Notes: generated by a model not told the origin, from the sequence alone. A stretch of 64,000 nt of DNA from Nocardioides speluncae (GCF_003121585.1 NZ_QEOO01000036.1:124001-188000), one strand, 5' to 3'; numbered from the stretch's first letter, positions 26,123 to 35,816 are shown. Translations and numbers: made by a program.

Positions 26123-27286
26123 ATGGCGGGATCCGTGAAGGTCCAGTTGGCGTCGATCAAGAAGGCGTGGCGTGATTCGCCGTCACGGGAGGCGTGGGTC
26201 GCCCTGCGCACCAATGACGGCACCTTGGAGTCGTTCTGGGACGCCTTGGACGCCACTAACCACCGGCTGGTCGAGCGGTACGGCGCCGAACTACCGGTCG
26301 AGGCAGCCGGGCTGACCGTTGTCCCCGGTGGGTACGCCACCCAAGTGGGTGCCGACGAGCTTCGACCCGAACTCCTCGACGAGTGGGCCATCCTGGTCGT
26401 CCCCGAGCTGGAAGTCCGCGGGTTCACCGGAACTCTGGGCGGAGCGAAATATCAGAACCCGCCGGACTGGACCGTACTAGGACCGCCCTGCCTGACGGTG
26501 TTCGTCGCCTATGGGATGGACCTGGCAGCCCGGGCGCTGGACCCGGAGTCAGGAAACTGGCACGTGCCGCACGCCGCCACTGACCAGATCGTCCGGTTTG
26601 CCGCAGACTGGGCACAGCTCCCGGACGCCCGGGTGTTCCTTACCCAGCAGGTGTTCTCCTTCGAAGCGGCCCCCGACACTGAGGTCGCTACGCCTCTGCT
26701 GAACGCAGTGCAGTCGGTGAGTAGCGCCTCCGTGACTTACGTCGACGAGCCACATCGGCACGCGACCCGAGCATGGGTCGGCGCCAACTCCCGAGGGGTC
26801 TTCAATGTCGTTGGGGATCCGCCGCCCAACAACTCGGCGGCCGACGGTTGGGTCCGCCGGGTAGACGCGCTTTGCGAGGTCGTGCGAGCGGTGCCCGAGC
26901 ACGCGGACCTTGCCGTACTCAGGATCGCATACCCGCTGGCTTCCGTTTGGGGCGACCTCGGTCAGTTCCAGCCGCTGCCGGATGGCGAGACCGGGTCCCG
27001 GCTTGAGGATCGCGCCGACTTGTTTGCGTCTTACGTCCCTGACGCGCATGGCGTCCAACTCCTCACCGGTCGTCACCTAGAGCGTGCTCGAAATCTCTCG
27101 ACCTGGCAGATCACGGACCTCGGCCGCGACCGCTACCTCGTGGAGGCCCCAGACCTGGCGCCCTGGTACGCCCAAGAACTGCCCGATCCCGCCGTGCTTG
27201 CTCAAGCGCGCGCAGACTTCGGCGACATGATCCTCACAGTGCAGACAATCAAGGAGAATCCGGTCACTTGGACCCCCTCGATCTGA
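26123..27286 (+). CDS. Protein of unknown function (387 residues)
   Basis: 387 residues from the ATG at 26123, with GGGAG seven bases upstream. I do not recognise the family. No signal peptide or membrane span; Trp-rich, acidic, probably cytoplasmic and globular. Noticeable segments: VPGGYATQVGADELRPELLDEWAIL, which I cut here as EWAILVVPELEVRGF; GAKYQNPPDWTVLGPP; VDEPHRHATRAWVG; and an internal DGETGSRLEDRADLF. It is divergent from the VWD-repeat gene across 124 bp and shares its lower GC, so both may have arrived together (inference). A regulatory or immunity-type partner role is possible but unsupported. Confidence 0.7.
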   Translation: MAGSVKVQLASIKKAWRDSPSREAWVALRTNDGTLESFWDALDATNHRLVERYGAELPVEAAGLTVVPGGYATQVGADELRPELLDEWAILVVPELEVRGFTGTLGGAKYQNPPDWTVLGPPCLTVFVAYGMDLAARALDPESGNWHVPHAATDQIVRFAADWAQLPDARVFLTQQVFSFEAAPDTEVATPLLNAVQSVSSASVTYVDEPHRHATRAWVGANSRGVFNVVGDPPPNNSAADGWVRRVDALCEVVRAVPEHADLAVLRIAYPLASVWGDLGQFQPLPDGETGSRLEDRADLFASYVPDAHGVQLLTGRHLERARNLSTWQITDLGRDRYLVEAPDLAPWYAQELPDPAVLAQARADFGDMILTVQTIKENPVTWTPSI

Positions 27287-27408
27287 AGCCGTCGTCCACC
27301 GGCTCGACATGCGGTCGACGGTGTTCCCACGTCACACCCACCTAGGGACCCTGGCCGCAACCGGTCGTTCACCAGAAGGGGCAACCCTGACCCCCATCTC
27401 GGGGTTAT

Positions 27409-27423
27409 CGTGACGCGGTCACG
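27409..27423. promoter_or_regulatory. Inverted repeat upstream of the NucH-like gene
   Basis: CGTGAC, GCG, GTCACG: a perfect 6-bp palindrome pair 32 bp before the TTG start at 27456. Candidate operator; no regulator can be named. Confidence 0.35.
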
Positions 27424-27455
27424 CGTCTGGTCATCGCCCGAAAGGTCGCCAAACT

Positions 27456-30400
27456 TTGTCCTCCCCTGCCAACGGCCCCGCAATCAGCCGGGCACGTCAC
27501 CACCGTCGCGCGCTCGGGGCGCTCGCCGTGGCTGCACTGGTCGCTTCGCCACTTGCCGCCTCGCTCACGTCCTCGTCCGCCAACCCGGCCGGCACCGGCC
27601 TGGTCATCAGCGAGGTGTACGGCGCCGGTGGCAACTCGGGGGCCGCCTACAACGCCGACTACGTCGAGCTCCACAACCCGACGGCTGCCGAGATCTCGCT
27701 GAGCGGGCTGTCGATCCAGTACCGCTCGGCCACCAACGGCTCGGGCGGTACGCCGTACGCGCTGACCGGCACGGTCCCGGCGGGCGGCCGCTGGCTGGTC
27801 CAGATGAGCGGTACCGGCGCCACCGGCGCCGCGCTGCCGACCCCGGACTCGGTCGCGACCCCGGCGTTCAACATGGGTGGCTCCGCCGGCCAGGTCGCGC
27901 TGATCAACGGCACTGCGCCGTTCACCGGCACCGGCAACGTCGCGGGCAACGCCGGCCTGGTCGACTTCGTCGGGTACGGCGGCACCGCGGTGACCTTCGA
28001 GGGCACCGGGCCGACCGCTGCCCCCTCGGCGGCGGCCTCGGTCAACCGCAACGACGCGGGCGCGGACACCGACCAGAACGGCGCTGACTTCGTGGCGGCC
28101 GCGCCGAGCCCGCAGGGCCAGGGCGGCGACCCCGAGCCCCCGGAGGAGTTCGAGGGCACGATCGCGGAGATCCAGGGCACCGGCGCGGCCTCGCCGCACC
28201 TCGGCAAGAACGGCACCACCCAGGGTGTGGTCACCGCGACCTACCCGACCGGTGGCTACAACGGCTTCTACATCCAGACGCCTGGCACCGGCGGCGCGAC
28301 CGACGCGACCCCGGGCGCCTCGGACGGCCTGTTCGTCTTCGGCCCGTCCTTCGACGAGAACACCCTCGCACCGGGCGACCTCGTCGAGGTGACCGGCCCG
28401 ATCAGCGAGTTCGAAGGAACCACCGAGATCACCGTTGCCGCCGATGGCGTCACAGAGTTGGCCGACGCTCACGACCCGGTGACTGCCCTGGCGGCGGCCT
28501 ACCCCACCACCGAGGCGGACCGCGAGGCTCACGAGGGCGAGCTGCTTGCGCCGACCGACAACTTCGTTGTGACCAACTCGTTCGAGACCAACCGGACCGC
28601 GGCCATCGGCTTGGCCACCGGCGGCAAGCCGCTGCTCCAGCCGACGGACGTGGCACGGCCGGGTACGCCGGAGCTGCAGGCGGTCAAGGACGACAACGCG
28701 AGGCGTGGGGTCCTGCTGGACGACGGCGCCAAGATCGACTTCCTGCCGAGCGGCGGGGGCGCCAATCAGAACATTCCACTGCCGTACCTCAAGGCCGACA
28801 AGTCGATCCGGGTCGGTGCGAAGGTGACGCTGACCGAGCCGGTGATCCTCGACTTCCGGGCCGAGTCCGGCAGGGCGAGCACCGCGGCGTGGCGGCTCCA
28901 GCCGCGCCACCAGGTGACCGCGACCGACGCCGGCCCGGCGACGTTCGAGGACACCCGGGCGGCCAACGCCAGCCCGCAGCCCGTCCCCGGTGACCTGCAC
29001 CTGGCCACCTTCAACGTGCTGAACTACTTCAACACCACCGGCGAGGCGTTCGTGGCTGCGGGTGGTACCTGCACCTACTTCAACGACCGCGCCGGCAACC
29101 CGGTCGCCAACAACCAGTGCACCCCGAACGGTCCGCGCGGCGCCGCGCAGACCGAGGACTTCGAGCGGCAGCAGGCCAAGATCGTCACCGCGATCAACAA
29201 GCTGGGCGCCGACATCGTCGCGCTGGAGGAGATCGAGAACTCGGTCAAGCTGATCGGCGAGACCAACCGTGACGACGCGCTCTCCGCGCTCGTCGCCGCG
29301 CTCAACGCGGCTGCGGGCAGCGCGGTCTGGGACTACGCCGTCTCGCCGGCCGCCGCCGATCTTCCGGCGCTCGACGAGCAGGACGTCATCCGCAACGCGT
29401 TCATCTACAAGCCGGCGACCGTCGGCCTAGTCGGCCCGTCCAAGGTGCTGACCGGCAGCGCGCCGTTCGCCAACGCGCGCGAGCCGCTGGCGCAGGCGTT
29501 CAAGCCGGCCGGCGCCGAGGACTCCGAGGCGTTCGCGGTGGTCACCAACCACTTCAAGTCCAAGGGCGGCTCCGGCACCGGCGACAACGCCGACACCGGC
29601 GACGGCCAGGGCGCGTTCAACGGCGACCGGACCCGGCAGGCGGCGGCGCTGGTCGAGTTCGCGAACGCGTTCGCGGCCGAGCGCGGCACCGACAAGATCT
29701 ACCTCGCGGGCGACTTCAACTCGTACAGCAAGGAAGACCCGATCCAGGTGCTGGCAGACGCCGGCTTCACCAAGATCGACTCGGACACCGAAGGGGAGGC
29801 GTCGTACAGCTTCTCCGGCCTGTCCGGCTCGCTCGACCACGTGCTGGCCAACCCGGCCGCGCTGGCCACCGTGGCCGGTGCCGACATCTGGGAGATCAAC
29901 GCCAACGAGCCGGTGGCCTTCCAGTACAGCCGGCACAACTACAACGCGACGCTGTTCTTCGACGCGGACAGCCCGTTCGCGGCGTCCGACCACAACCCGG
30001 AGATTGTCGGCATCAACGCCGACGAGCCGACCGGCCCGGTGACGCTGAACCTGCTCGGGGTCAACGACTTCCACGGCCGGATCAACGCCAACACCGTGAA
30101 GTGGGCCGGCACCGTCGAGCAGCTGACCGCCGAAGGCGGCGAGGACAGCACGGTGATGGTGGGTGCCGGTGACCTGATCGGTGCCTCGGAGTTCGCCTCC
30201 GCGGTCGCCGGCGACCAGCCGACCATCGACATGTTCAACGCCCTCGGGCTGGACGCGTCGGCGGTGGGCAACCACGAGTTCGACAAGGGCTGGGTCGACC
30301 TGCGTGACCGCGTGATCGGTCCGGAGAACGACCGGAACGCGCTGTGGAGCTACCTCGGCGCGAACGTCTACGCCAAGGGCACCCAGGACCCGGTGCTGCC

Positions 30401-32774
30401 GGAGTACGCGCTCTACGAGATCCAGGGCGTGACTGTCGGCGTGGTCGGCGCTGTCACCGAGGAGACCGGCTCGCTGGTCAGCCCCGGCGGCATCACCGAG
30501 ATCGAGTTCGGCAACGCCACCGAGGCGGTCAACCGGGTCGCGGGCGAGCTCAGCGACGGTAACGCCGAGAACGGCGAGGCCGACGTGATCGTGGCTACCT
30601 TCCACGCCGGCGCCACCCAGGGCGTGGGCTCGAACTACGAGACCGAGGTCGCCAAGGGGGGCGAGTTCGGTGACATGGCCAACCTGGTCGCGACCGTCGA
30701 CGTGATCTTCAACGGTCACACCCACCAGGCCTACGCCTGGGACGCGCCGATCCCGGGTCAGCCCGGCAAGTCGCGGCCGATCATCCAGACCGGCCAGTAC
30801 GGCGACAACGTCGGCCAGGTGAAGCTGACCGTCGACCGGGAGACCGGCGACGTGCAGTCCTACCAGTCGCGCAACGTCGCCCGGACCACCGTGCCGGACG
30901 CCGACCTGGTCGCGCAGTTCCCGCGCGTGGCCCAGGTCAAGACGATCGTCGACCAGGCGCTCGCCAACGCCGCTCAGATCGGCAACCAGCCGGTCGGCGA
31001 GGTGTCCGCGGACATCACGACGGCGTTCCTCAACGGCAGCTACGTCAACGGCAAGTACACCGGCGGCACCCGCGACGACCGGGCCTCGGAGTCCACGCTC
31101 GGCGACCTGGTCGCCAACGCGCTGCGCGACGGGCTGCCGGCCGAGATGGGCGAGGCGGACCTCGGCATCGTCAACCCGGGCGGTCTGCGAGCCGAGCTGC
31201 GGTACGCCGGCGACACCGCCAACAACCCGGCCAACACCGACGGCGTGGTCACCTTCGCCGAGGCCAACGCGGTACTGCCGTTCGTCAACAACATCTGGAC
31301 CGTCGACCTGACCGGCGCCCAGCTGAAGGCGGTGCTCGAGCAGCAGTGGCAGCCGGACGGCGCCTCGCGTCCGTTCCTGTCGCTCGGCCTGTCCGACAAT
31401 GTGCGGGTGGTCCAGGACCCGGCGCAGCCGCGGGGCTCCCGGATCGTCTCGGTCGTCGTCGGCGGCGAGCCGCTCGACCCGGCGGCGACGTACACGGTGT
31501 CGACGTTCAGCTTCCTGGGCACCGGCGGTGACAACTTCACCGCCTTCACCCAGGGCACCTCGCGCGACACCGGCCTGGTCGACCGTGACCTGTGGATCCA
31601 GTACCTCCGGGACCACAAGCCGCTGGCGCCGGACTTCGCTCGCCAGCAGGTGGTGGGTGCCGGCATCCCGGCCGATGTCGCGGCCGGTGACCAGGTCCAC
31701 TTCACGCTGAACAAGCTGAACCTGACCTCGCAGGGCAGCCCGGAGAACACCTCGATCGACGTGTTCCTCCGCAACGCCGAGGAGACGGTCAAGGTGGCGA
31801 CGGTGCCGGTCACCAACGGCTCGGCCACGGTGGACTTCACCGCGCCGTCGAACCTGACCGGCCGGTTCACGGTCGCCGTCCAGGCGACGCCGTCCGACAC
31901 CTTCGTCGGGCTGCCGCTGACCAGGACCACGACCACGACCACGGCGACCGCCGACGAGATTGTGTACGGCGCCGGCGGCGGTGTGCACGTGACCGTCCAG
32001 GCGGAGACCACGGCCACCGGTGACGTGAACGTCTACGAGGGCGACACGCTGCTCGGCACCGGCAGCCTTGCCGGTGGCGCGGTCGACGTACCGCTGGCCG
32101 GGGACCTGCTCGACATCGGCACCCACTCCCTCCGGGTGGAGTACGTCGGCGACGAGAACAACCGCCCGTCGTCGACCACGCTGACGGTCAAGGTGGTCAA
32201 GGCGACGCCGCAGATCAACGCGGTGATCTCCCCGACCACGCTGAAGGTCAAGAAGGACACCGCGTCGGTCTCGGTGACGGTGACCGCCACCGGGTTCACG
32301 CCCACCGGCGTGGTCGCGGCGTACGTCAACGGCCAGCTGGTCGACGCGGTCAACCTGGAGGACGGCAGTGGCTCGCTGGTGGTCGGGCCGTTCGGCCAGG
32401 TCGGCGACCGGCCGGTGCTGATCCGCTACTTTGGTGACGACTTCGCCAAGGCCGGCGAGGTCACCAAGACGGTCAAGGTGGTCAAGCAGACGCCCAAGCT
32501 GACGCTGACCCACTCGCCGTTGAAGGTGGTCGTGAACGAGACCAAGGCCAAGCTCAAGGTCGAGGCCGTCGCCAGCGGCCTCGTGCCGACCGGCACGGTC
32601 ACCGTGAAGATCGGTGGCACGGTGGTCAAGACCTCCTCGCTGTCCGAAGGCCAGACGACCGTCACGCTGCCGACCTTCGGCAGCACCGGCAACAAGACGG
32701 TCACCGTCACCTACAGCGGCAGCGGTACCGCCAACCCCGTCACGGCCACCCACACCATCCGGGTCACGCGCTAG
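27456..32774 (+). CDS. Secreted ExeM/NucH-type endonuclease fused to 5'-nucleotidase, with Ig-like repeats
   Basis: 1772 residues from the TTG at 27456 (AAAGG upstream). Signal peptide about 1-40. Domains: lamin-tail domain (about 45-210), OB-like ExeM segment (225-330: GGYNGFYIQT), EEP nuclease (about 512-850: LHLATFNVLNYF, EEIEN, GDFNSYS, SDHNPE), and 5'-nucleotidase (about 866-1110: GVNDFHG, GNHEFD, NGHTH) with its C-terminal substrate domain (to about 1370: NPGGLRAEL, FVNNIW). Ig-like Big_3 repeats end in RVTR. The protein should cut extracellular DNA and then dephosphorylate nucleotides, which suits phosphate and nucleoside scavenging. It inserts between pgsA and cinA. The C-terminal repeats resemble those of the M4 protease. 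Confidence 0.93.
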   Translation: MSSPANGPAISRARHHRRALGALAVAALVASPLAASLTSSSANPAGTGLVISEVYGAGGNSGAAYNADYVELHNPTAAEISLSGLSIQYRSATNGSGGTPYALTGTVPAGGRWLVQMSGTGATGAALPTPDSVATPAFNMGGSAGQVALINGTAPFTGTGNVAGNAGLVDFVGYGGTAVTFEGTGPTAAPSAAASVNRNDAGADTDQNGADFVAAAPSPQGQGGDPEPPEEFEGTIAEIQGTGAASPHLGKNGTTQGVVTATYPTGGYNGFYIQTPGTGGATDATPGASDGLFVFGPSFDENTLAPGDLVEVTGPISEFEGTTEITVAADGVTELADAHDPVTALAAAYPTTEADREAHEGELLAPTDNFVVTNSFETNRTAAIGLATGGKPLLQPTDVARPGTPELQAVKDDNARRGVLLDDGAKIDFLPSGGGANQNIPLPYLKADKSIRVGAKVTLTEPVILDFRAESGRASTAAWRLQPRHQVTATDAGPATFEDTRAANASPQPVPGDLHLATFNVLNYFNTTGEAFVAAGGTCTYFNDRAGNPVANNQCTPNGPRGAAQTEDFERQQAKIVTAINKLGADIVALEEIENSVKLIGETNRDDALSALVAALNAAAGSAVWDYAVSPAAADLPALDEQDVIRNAFIYKPATVGLVGPSKVLTGSAPFANAREPLAQAFKPAGAEDSEAFAVVTNHFKSKGGSGTGDNADTGDGQGAFNGDRTRQAAALVEFANAFAAERGTDKIYLAGDFNSYSKEDPIQVLADAGFTKIDSDTEGEASYSFSGLSGSLDHVLANPAALATVAGADIWEINANEPVAFQYSRHNYNATLFFDADSPFAASDHNPEIVGINADEPTGPVTLNLLGVNDFHGRINANTVKWAGTVEQLTAEGGEDSTVMVGAGDLIGASEFASAVAGDQPTIDMFNALGLDASAVGNHEFDKGWVDLRDRVIGPENDRNALWSYLGANVYAKGTQDPVLPEYALYEIQGVTVGVVGAVTEETGSLVSPGGITEIEFGNATEAVNRVAGELSDGNAENGEADVIVATFHAGATQGVGSNYETEVAKGGEFGDMANLVATVDVIFNGHTHQAYAWDAPIPGQPGKSRPIIQTGQYGDNVGQVKLTVDRETGDVQSYQSRNVARTTVPDADLVAQFPRVAQVKTIVDQALANAAQIGNQPVGEVSADITTAFLNGSYVNGKYTGGTRDDRASESTLGDLVANALRDGLPAEMGEADLGIVNPGGLRAELRYAGDTANNPANTDGVVTFAEANAVLPFVNNIWTVDLTGAQLKAVLEQQWQPDGASRPFLSLGLSDNVRVVQDPAQPRGSRIVSVVVGGEPLDPAATYTVSTFSFLGTGGDNFTAFTQGTSRDTGLVDRDLWIQYLRDHKPLAPDFARQQVVGAGIPADVAAGDQVHFTLNKLNLTSQGSPENTSIDVFLRNAEETVKVATVPVTNGSATVDFTAPSNLTGRFTVAVQATPSDTFVGLPLTRTTTTTTATADEIVYGAGGGVHVTVQAETTATGDVNVYEGDTLLGTGSLAGGAVDVPLAGDLLDIGTHSLRVEYVGDENNRPSSTTLTVKVVKATPQINAVISPTTLKVKKDTASVSVTVTATGFTPTGVVAAYVNGQLVDAVNLEDGSGSLVVGPFGQVGDRPVLIRYFGDDFAKAGEVTKTVKVVKQTPKLTLTHSPLKVVVNETKAKLKVEAVASGLVPTGTVTVKIGGTVVKTSSLSEGQTTVTLPTFGSTGNKTVTVTYSGSGTANPVTATHTIRVTR

Positions 32775-32779
32775 ACCAG

Positions 32780-32825
32780 GTCGTCCCTCTCACCGAGTGC
32801 CACTGCGCACGGTGAGGGGGACGAC
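32780..32825 (+). terminator. Hairpin terminator after the NucH-like gene
   Basis: GTCGTCCCTCTCACCG pairs with CGGTGAGGGGGACGAC (16 bp, one wobble) around a 14-base loop, starting 6 bp after the stop. The -10-like TATTCT at 32830 follows. Confidence 0.75.
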
Positions 32826-32841
32826 TGCGTATTCTGCGGCT

Positions 32842-33351
32842 GTGCACGAGCTGGCGGCCGCTGCGATCACAGCCCTGAAGGATGAGGGGGCGACGCTGGC
32901 CACCGCGGAGTCGCTGACCGGTGGGCTGCTTGCGGGGCGGGTGACGGGGGTGCCGGGCGCGTCTGCGGTGTACGTCGGTGGCGTGGTGTCCTACGCGACC
33001 GCGGTGAAGCAGCGGCTGCTCGGCGTACCCGACGAGGTCGTCGCGGAGTACGGCGTGGTGTCGGCCGAGTGCGCGACCGCGATGGCGGAGGGTGCTCGCG
33101 CGCTGCTGGGCTCGACGTACGCGGTCAGCACGACCGGCGTCGCCGGACCGGACCGGCAGGAGGACAAGCCGGTTGGCACCGTGTACGTCGCGGTCGCGGG
33201 GCCGTCGGGCACCACGGTCGAGGCGCTGACGCTGGCGGGGCAGCGGGCAGCGATCCGAGACTCGACCTGCGCGGCCGCGCTGGCGACACTTGTGGCAGCT
33301 TTGTCCACAGATCAGGCCGGCACTGCCCGGGAAGAAACACCTCTCGGGTAG
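32842..33351 (+). CDS. cinA: CinA C-terminal domain protein (nicotinamide-nucleotide amidohydrolase)
   Basis: 169 residues from the GTG at 32842; the open frame upstream overlaps the terminator and NucH gene. CinA_C signatures: TAESLTGGLLAGRVT, YVGGVVSYA and STTGVAGPD. The enzyme deamidates NMN to NaMN in pyridine-nucleotide salvage. Only the C-terminal half of CinA is present, as usual in actinobacteria. TATTCT (32830-32835) seven bases ahead suggests a leaderless transcript. It precedes clgR, the standard order after pgsA, but pgsA is displaced by the 12.5-kb block. Confidence 0.92.
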   Translation: MHELAAAAITALKDEGATLATAESLTGGLLAGRVTGVPGASAVYVGGVVSYATAVKQRLLGVPDEVVAEYGVVSAECATAMAEGARALLGSTYAVSTTGVAGPDRQEDKPVGTVYVAVAGPSGTTVEALTLAGQRAAIRDSTCAAALATLVAALSTDQAGTAREETPLG

Positions 33352-33408
33352 CGTTGGCCGTGGTCAGAGTCGGAAGCAGAGCAAGACCTCACAGGAGAGG
33401 ATGGGCCC

Positions 33409-33720
33409 ATGGTGCTTTTTCGTCGGCTGCTCGGCGACGTGCTCCGCAGCCAGCGGGTACAGCGCGGCATGACCCTGCGCCAGCTCTCCGCCGGTGCCCG
33501 GGTGAGCCTCGGGTACATCTCTGAGATCGAGCGCGGCCAGAAGGAAGCCTCCTCCGAGCTGCTCTACTCGCTCTGCTCCGCGCTCGACGTGCCGCTGTCC
33601 GACGTGCTCCGTGAGGTCAGCGATGCGGTGGCGCTCGAAGAGGCCGCCCTGGTGGCGCCGGTGAGCATTGGCTCGCCCGCCCTCAAGCGCGCCGACAGCC
33701 CGGACTTCGCCGCCGCCTGA
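33409..33720 (+). CDS. clgR: Xre-family regulator ClgR-like
   Basis: 103 residues, GAGAGGATG upstream. N-terminal Xre HTH (RGMTLRQLSAGARVSLGYISE), the family-typical ERGQKEASSELL, then CSALDVPLSDVL, and a short C-terminal tail ending FAAA that may be a Clp degron. ClgR activates clpP/clpC and recA-type genes in actinobacteria and is itself a Clp substrate. Position directly after cinA supports the call. No clear ClgR operator was seen upstream. Confidence 0.88.
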   Translation: MVLFRRLLGDVLRSQRVQRGMTLRQLSAGARVSLGYISEIERGQKEASSELLYSLCSALDVPLSDVLREVSDAVALEEAALVAPVSIGSPALKRADSPDFAAA

Positions 33721-33831
33721 GCCCGCGGCCGGTTCCTGCCATTGCCGGAATACGCCAGCCTGCTGGCTGGACTTAAGTGCGGCCGCCACGACAGGCCGAC
33801 CGGGCTTTTGTCAGCAGCCCAGGGAGCAGAC

Positions 33832-35458
33832 TTGAAAACGCATTGCAGCCGCCTTGTCGGCCGTCACTTTGACCCTTGGCCTCACCGCGAGCACCATCGC
33901 GGCCGATGCCACCCCAGCCCGCACCGCCGCACCGGCTACCGCCGCCGCGGCCGGCTACGTGCCACCGCCGATCCAGTAGCAGGCGTGCACCGACCCCGAC
34001 CTCGTTGAGGCCGGCGCCAAGTGTGGCTACCTGACCGTCCCGGTCAATTACGCGAATCCGGGCGGCAAGAAGATCAAGCTCTACGTCTCGCGGATCCTGC
34101 ACAAGTCGTCCGATGAGGACTACCTGGGTGTCGCGCTCACCAACCCGGGCGGCCCGGGTGGCTCCGGCGTACGCCTGTCCCGCCTCGGTGGCTGGATCCC
34201 GAACGGCGTCGGTGACCGCTTCGACTGGATCGGTTTCGACCCGCGCGGCGTCGGCCAGTCCAAGCCGGCGCTGACCTGCAGCAAGACCTTCCCCGGTGGC
34301 GACGACCGTCCCAACTACGTCCCGCACCGGGCCGCGGACAAGCGCTACTGGAGGACCCAGACCGCCAAGTACGCCGCCGCGTGCGGCCGCTCGGCCGTCG
34401 CGAAGATCGGGCTGCTCAACCACCTGAAGACCAAGGACTCGGTCGCCGACATGGAGAGCATCCGTAAGGCTCTCGGGGTCAAGAAGATCAGCTACTACGG
34501 CTTCTCCTACGGCACCTACCTCGGCCAGGTCTACGCCACCAAGAACCCGACCCGGGTCGACCGTTTCGTCTTCGACGGCAACGTGAACCCGGGCAAGGTG
34601 TGGTATCAGGCGAACCTCGGCCAGAACGTCGCGTTCGACCTGAACATGGACCGTTACTGGAAGTACCTCGCCAAGAACCCGGACGCCTACAAGCTCGGCA
34701 CGGACTGGCGCGCCATCAAGCGCGGCTACTACGCGTTGCTCAAGAAGCTGGACCGGAAGCCGGCGTACCAGGGCAAGCTCGGTCCCGACGAGCTCAGCGA
34801 CGCGATGCTCGGTGCCGGCTACTACGTCTACGGCTGGGTCGAGACCGGCCTGGCGTACTCCAAGCTGGCCCGCGGCAAGGGCGGCAAGGCCGTCTACGAC
34901 ATGTACGGCGGCGGCGGGCTCGGCGACGACAACGGCTACGCGATGTACAACGCCACCCAGTGCACCGACGTGCAGTGGCCGAAGAGCTGGGACCGCTGGG
35001 AGCGTGACGCGTGGCGCCAGCACTCCAAGCACCCGTTCCTGACGTGGGGCAACACCTGGTACAACGCGCCGTGCCTGAACTGGAAGGCCAAGGCCGGCAC
35101 GCCCACGAAGGTCACCGGTCGCAACGTGAAGTCAAAGATCCTGCTGATCAGCGAGACCTTCGACGCGGCGACGCCGTACTCCGGGAGCCTGGCGGTGCGC
35201 CGCCTGTTCCCGACCGCCTCGCTGATCGAGGGCGTCAACGGCACCACGCACTCCGGGTCGCTGAGCGGCGTCCCCTGTACCGACAACACCGTCGCGCGCT
35301 ACCTGGCCACCGGCCAGGTGCCGAAGCGGCTCGCGGGCAGCCGCTCTGACAAGAAGTGCCGGCCGGTTCCCGCGCCGCAGCCGGGTGCCACACTCGCCCG
35401 GCCCGGCATCCCCGCCGAGGACCGTGCCGCGCTCCTCGGCACCATCCCCGGCCTCTAA
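33832..35458 (+). pseudogene. Broken secreted alpha/beta hydrolase (tripeptidyl aminopeptidase/TAP-like)
   Basis: A TTG at 33832 (AGGGAG upstream) begins a signal peptide, but AAAA at 33835-33838 has one A too many. Dropping one gives MKRIAAALSAVTLTLGL in the frame of the rest. In that frame a TAG at 33977-33979 interrupts the conserved PPIQ(W)QACTDPDL, where TGG is expected. Downstream is intact: oxyanion loop NPGGPGGSG, IGFDPRGVGQS, nucleophile GFSYGTYLG, Asp in ETFDAATPYS, His in GTTHSGSL, TAP-like C-terminal domain. The intact form would be 541 residues and would clip peptides outside the cell. An ATG at 34451 would start inside the fold. Either a pseudogene or two sequence errors. Confidence 0.82.
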
Positions 35459-35460
35459 CC

Positions 35461-35635
35461 GACCCGGCCCTTCTTCACGCCGGACGACGCCGACCCGGCC
35501 CTTGTTGACGCAACCCGCGTTAACAAGGGCCGGGTCGACGCGTTTCTACGTGAAGACGGGGCGGGTCGGCGTGTTTGTGCGTGAAGACGGGGCGGGTCGG
35601 CGTGTTTGTGCGTGAATACGAGCCGGGTCAGCGGG
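35461..35635. repeat. 31-bp repeat array in two facing orientations
   Basis: Left units start GACCCGGCCCTT at 35461 and 35492 (31 bp apart). Right units, in reverse complement, start GTGAAGACGGGGCGGG at 35550 and 35581 and GTGAATACGAGCCGGG at 35612 (31 bp apart), with a worn unit from about 35519. Two right-hand units are identical. No spacers, so not CRISPR. Confidence 0.75.
35492..35536. terminator. Long hairpin between convergent genes
   Basis: GACCCGGCCCTTGTTGACGC pairs with GCGTTAACAAGGGCCGGGTC (20 bp, one wobble) around AACCC. It is made by two facing 31-bp repeat units and could end transcription from both sides. Confidence 0.65.
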
Positions 35636-35816
35636 ACTGGGCGGCGAGGAGGGCGAGGACGATGAGGGCGAGGAACGCCCAGACCACCCACGAGCCGAAC
35701 AGACCTGAGCCTGAGCGACCTTTGCTACCGCGACCGAGCGCGAAGGTGTACAGCGCGCGGACCAAGATCACGATGCCGACGATCAGTAGCAGTGTCTTGG
35801 CGGCATCGTCGCTCAT
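35628..35816 (-). CDS. Small membrane protein (62 residues), unknown function
   Basis: 62 residues; the ATG at 35816 has a good AAGGAG site. Two spans (TLLLIVGIVILVRALYTFAL and WVVWAFLALIVLALLAA) are joined by a basic Gly/Ser loop. It lies 25 bp upstream of nei2 in the leftward direction... that is, downstream of nei2 in transcription, so it may be the last gene of the lhr-nei2 operon. No known family recognised. Confidence 0.7.
   Translation of the reverse strand: MSDDAAKTLLLIVGIVILVRALYTFALGRGSKGRSGSGLFGSWVVWAFLALIVLALLAAQSR

Noticed and set aside
27361..27390. PHO box upstream of the NucH-like gene (GTTCACC)
   Set aside because: Only one GTTCACC half-site; no second copy at 11-bp spacing.
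29427..32753. An 1108-codon open frame opposite the NucH-like gene
   Set aside because: Third-position GC shadow; no start signal or domain.
34451..35458. ATG at 34451 as a true start of the hydrolase
   Set aside because: It would drop the signal peptide, oxyanion loop and first half of the fold, all of which are clearly coded upstream in the same frame.
35461..35635. CRISPR array
   Set aside because: Units are contiguous, in two orientations, without spacers or cas genes.
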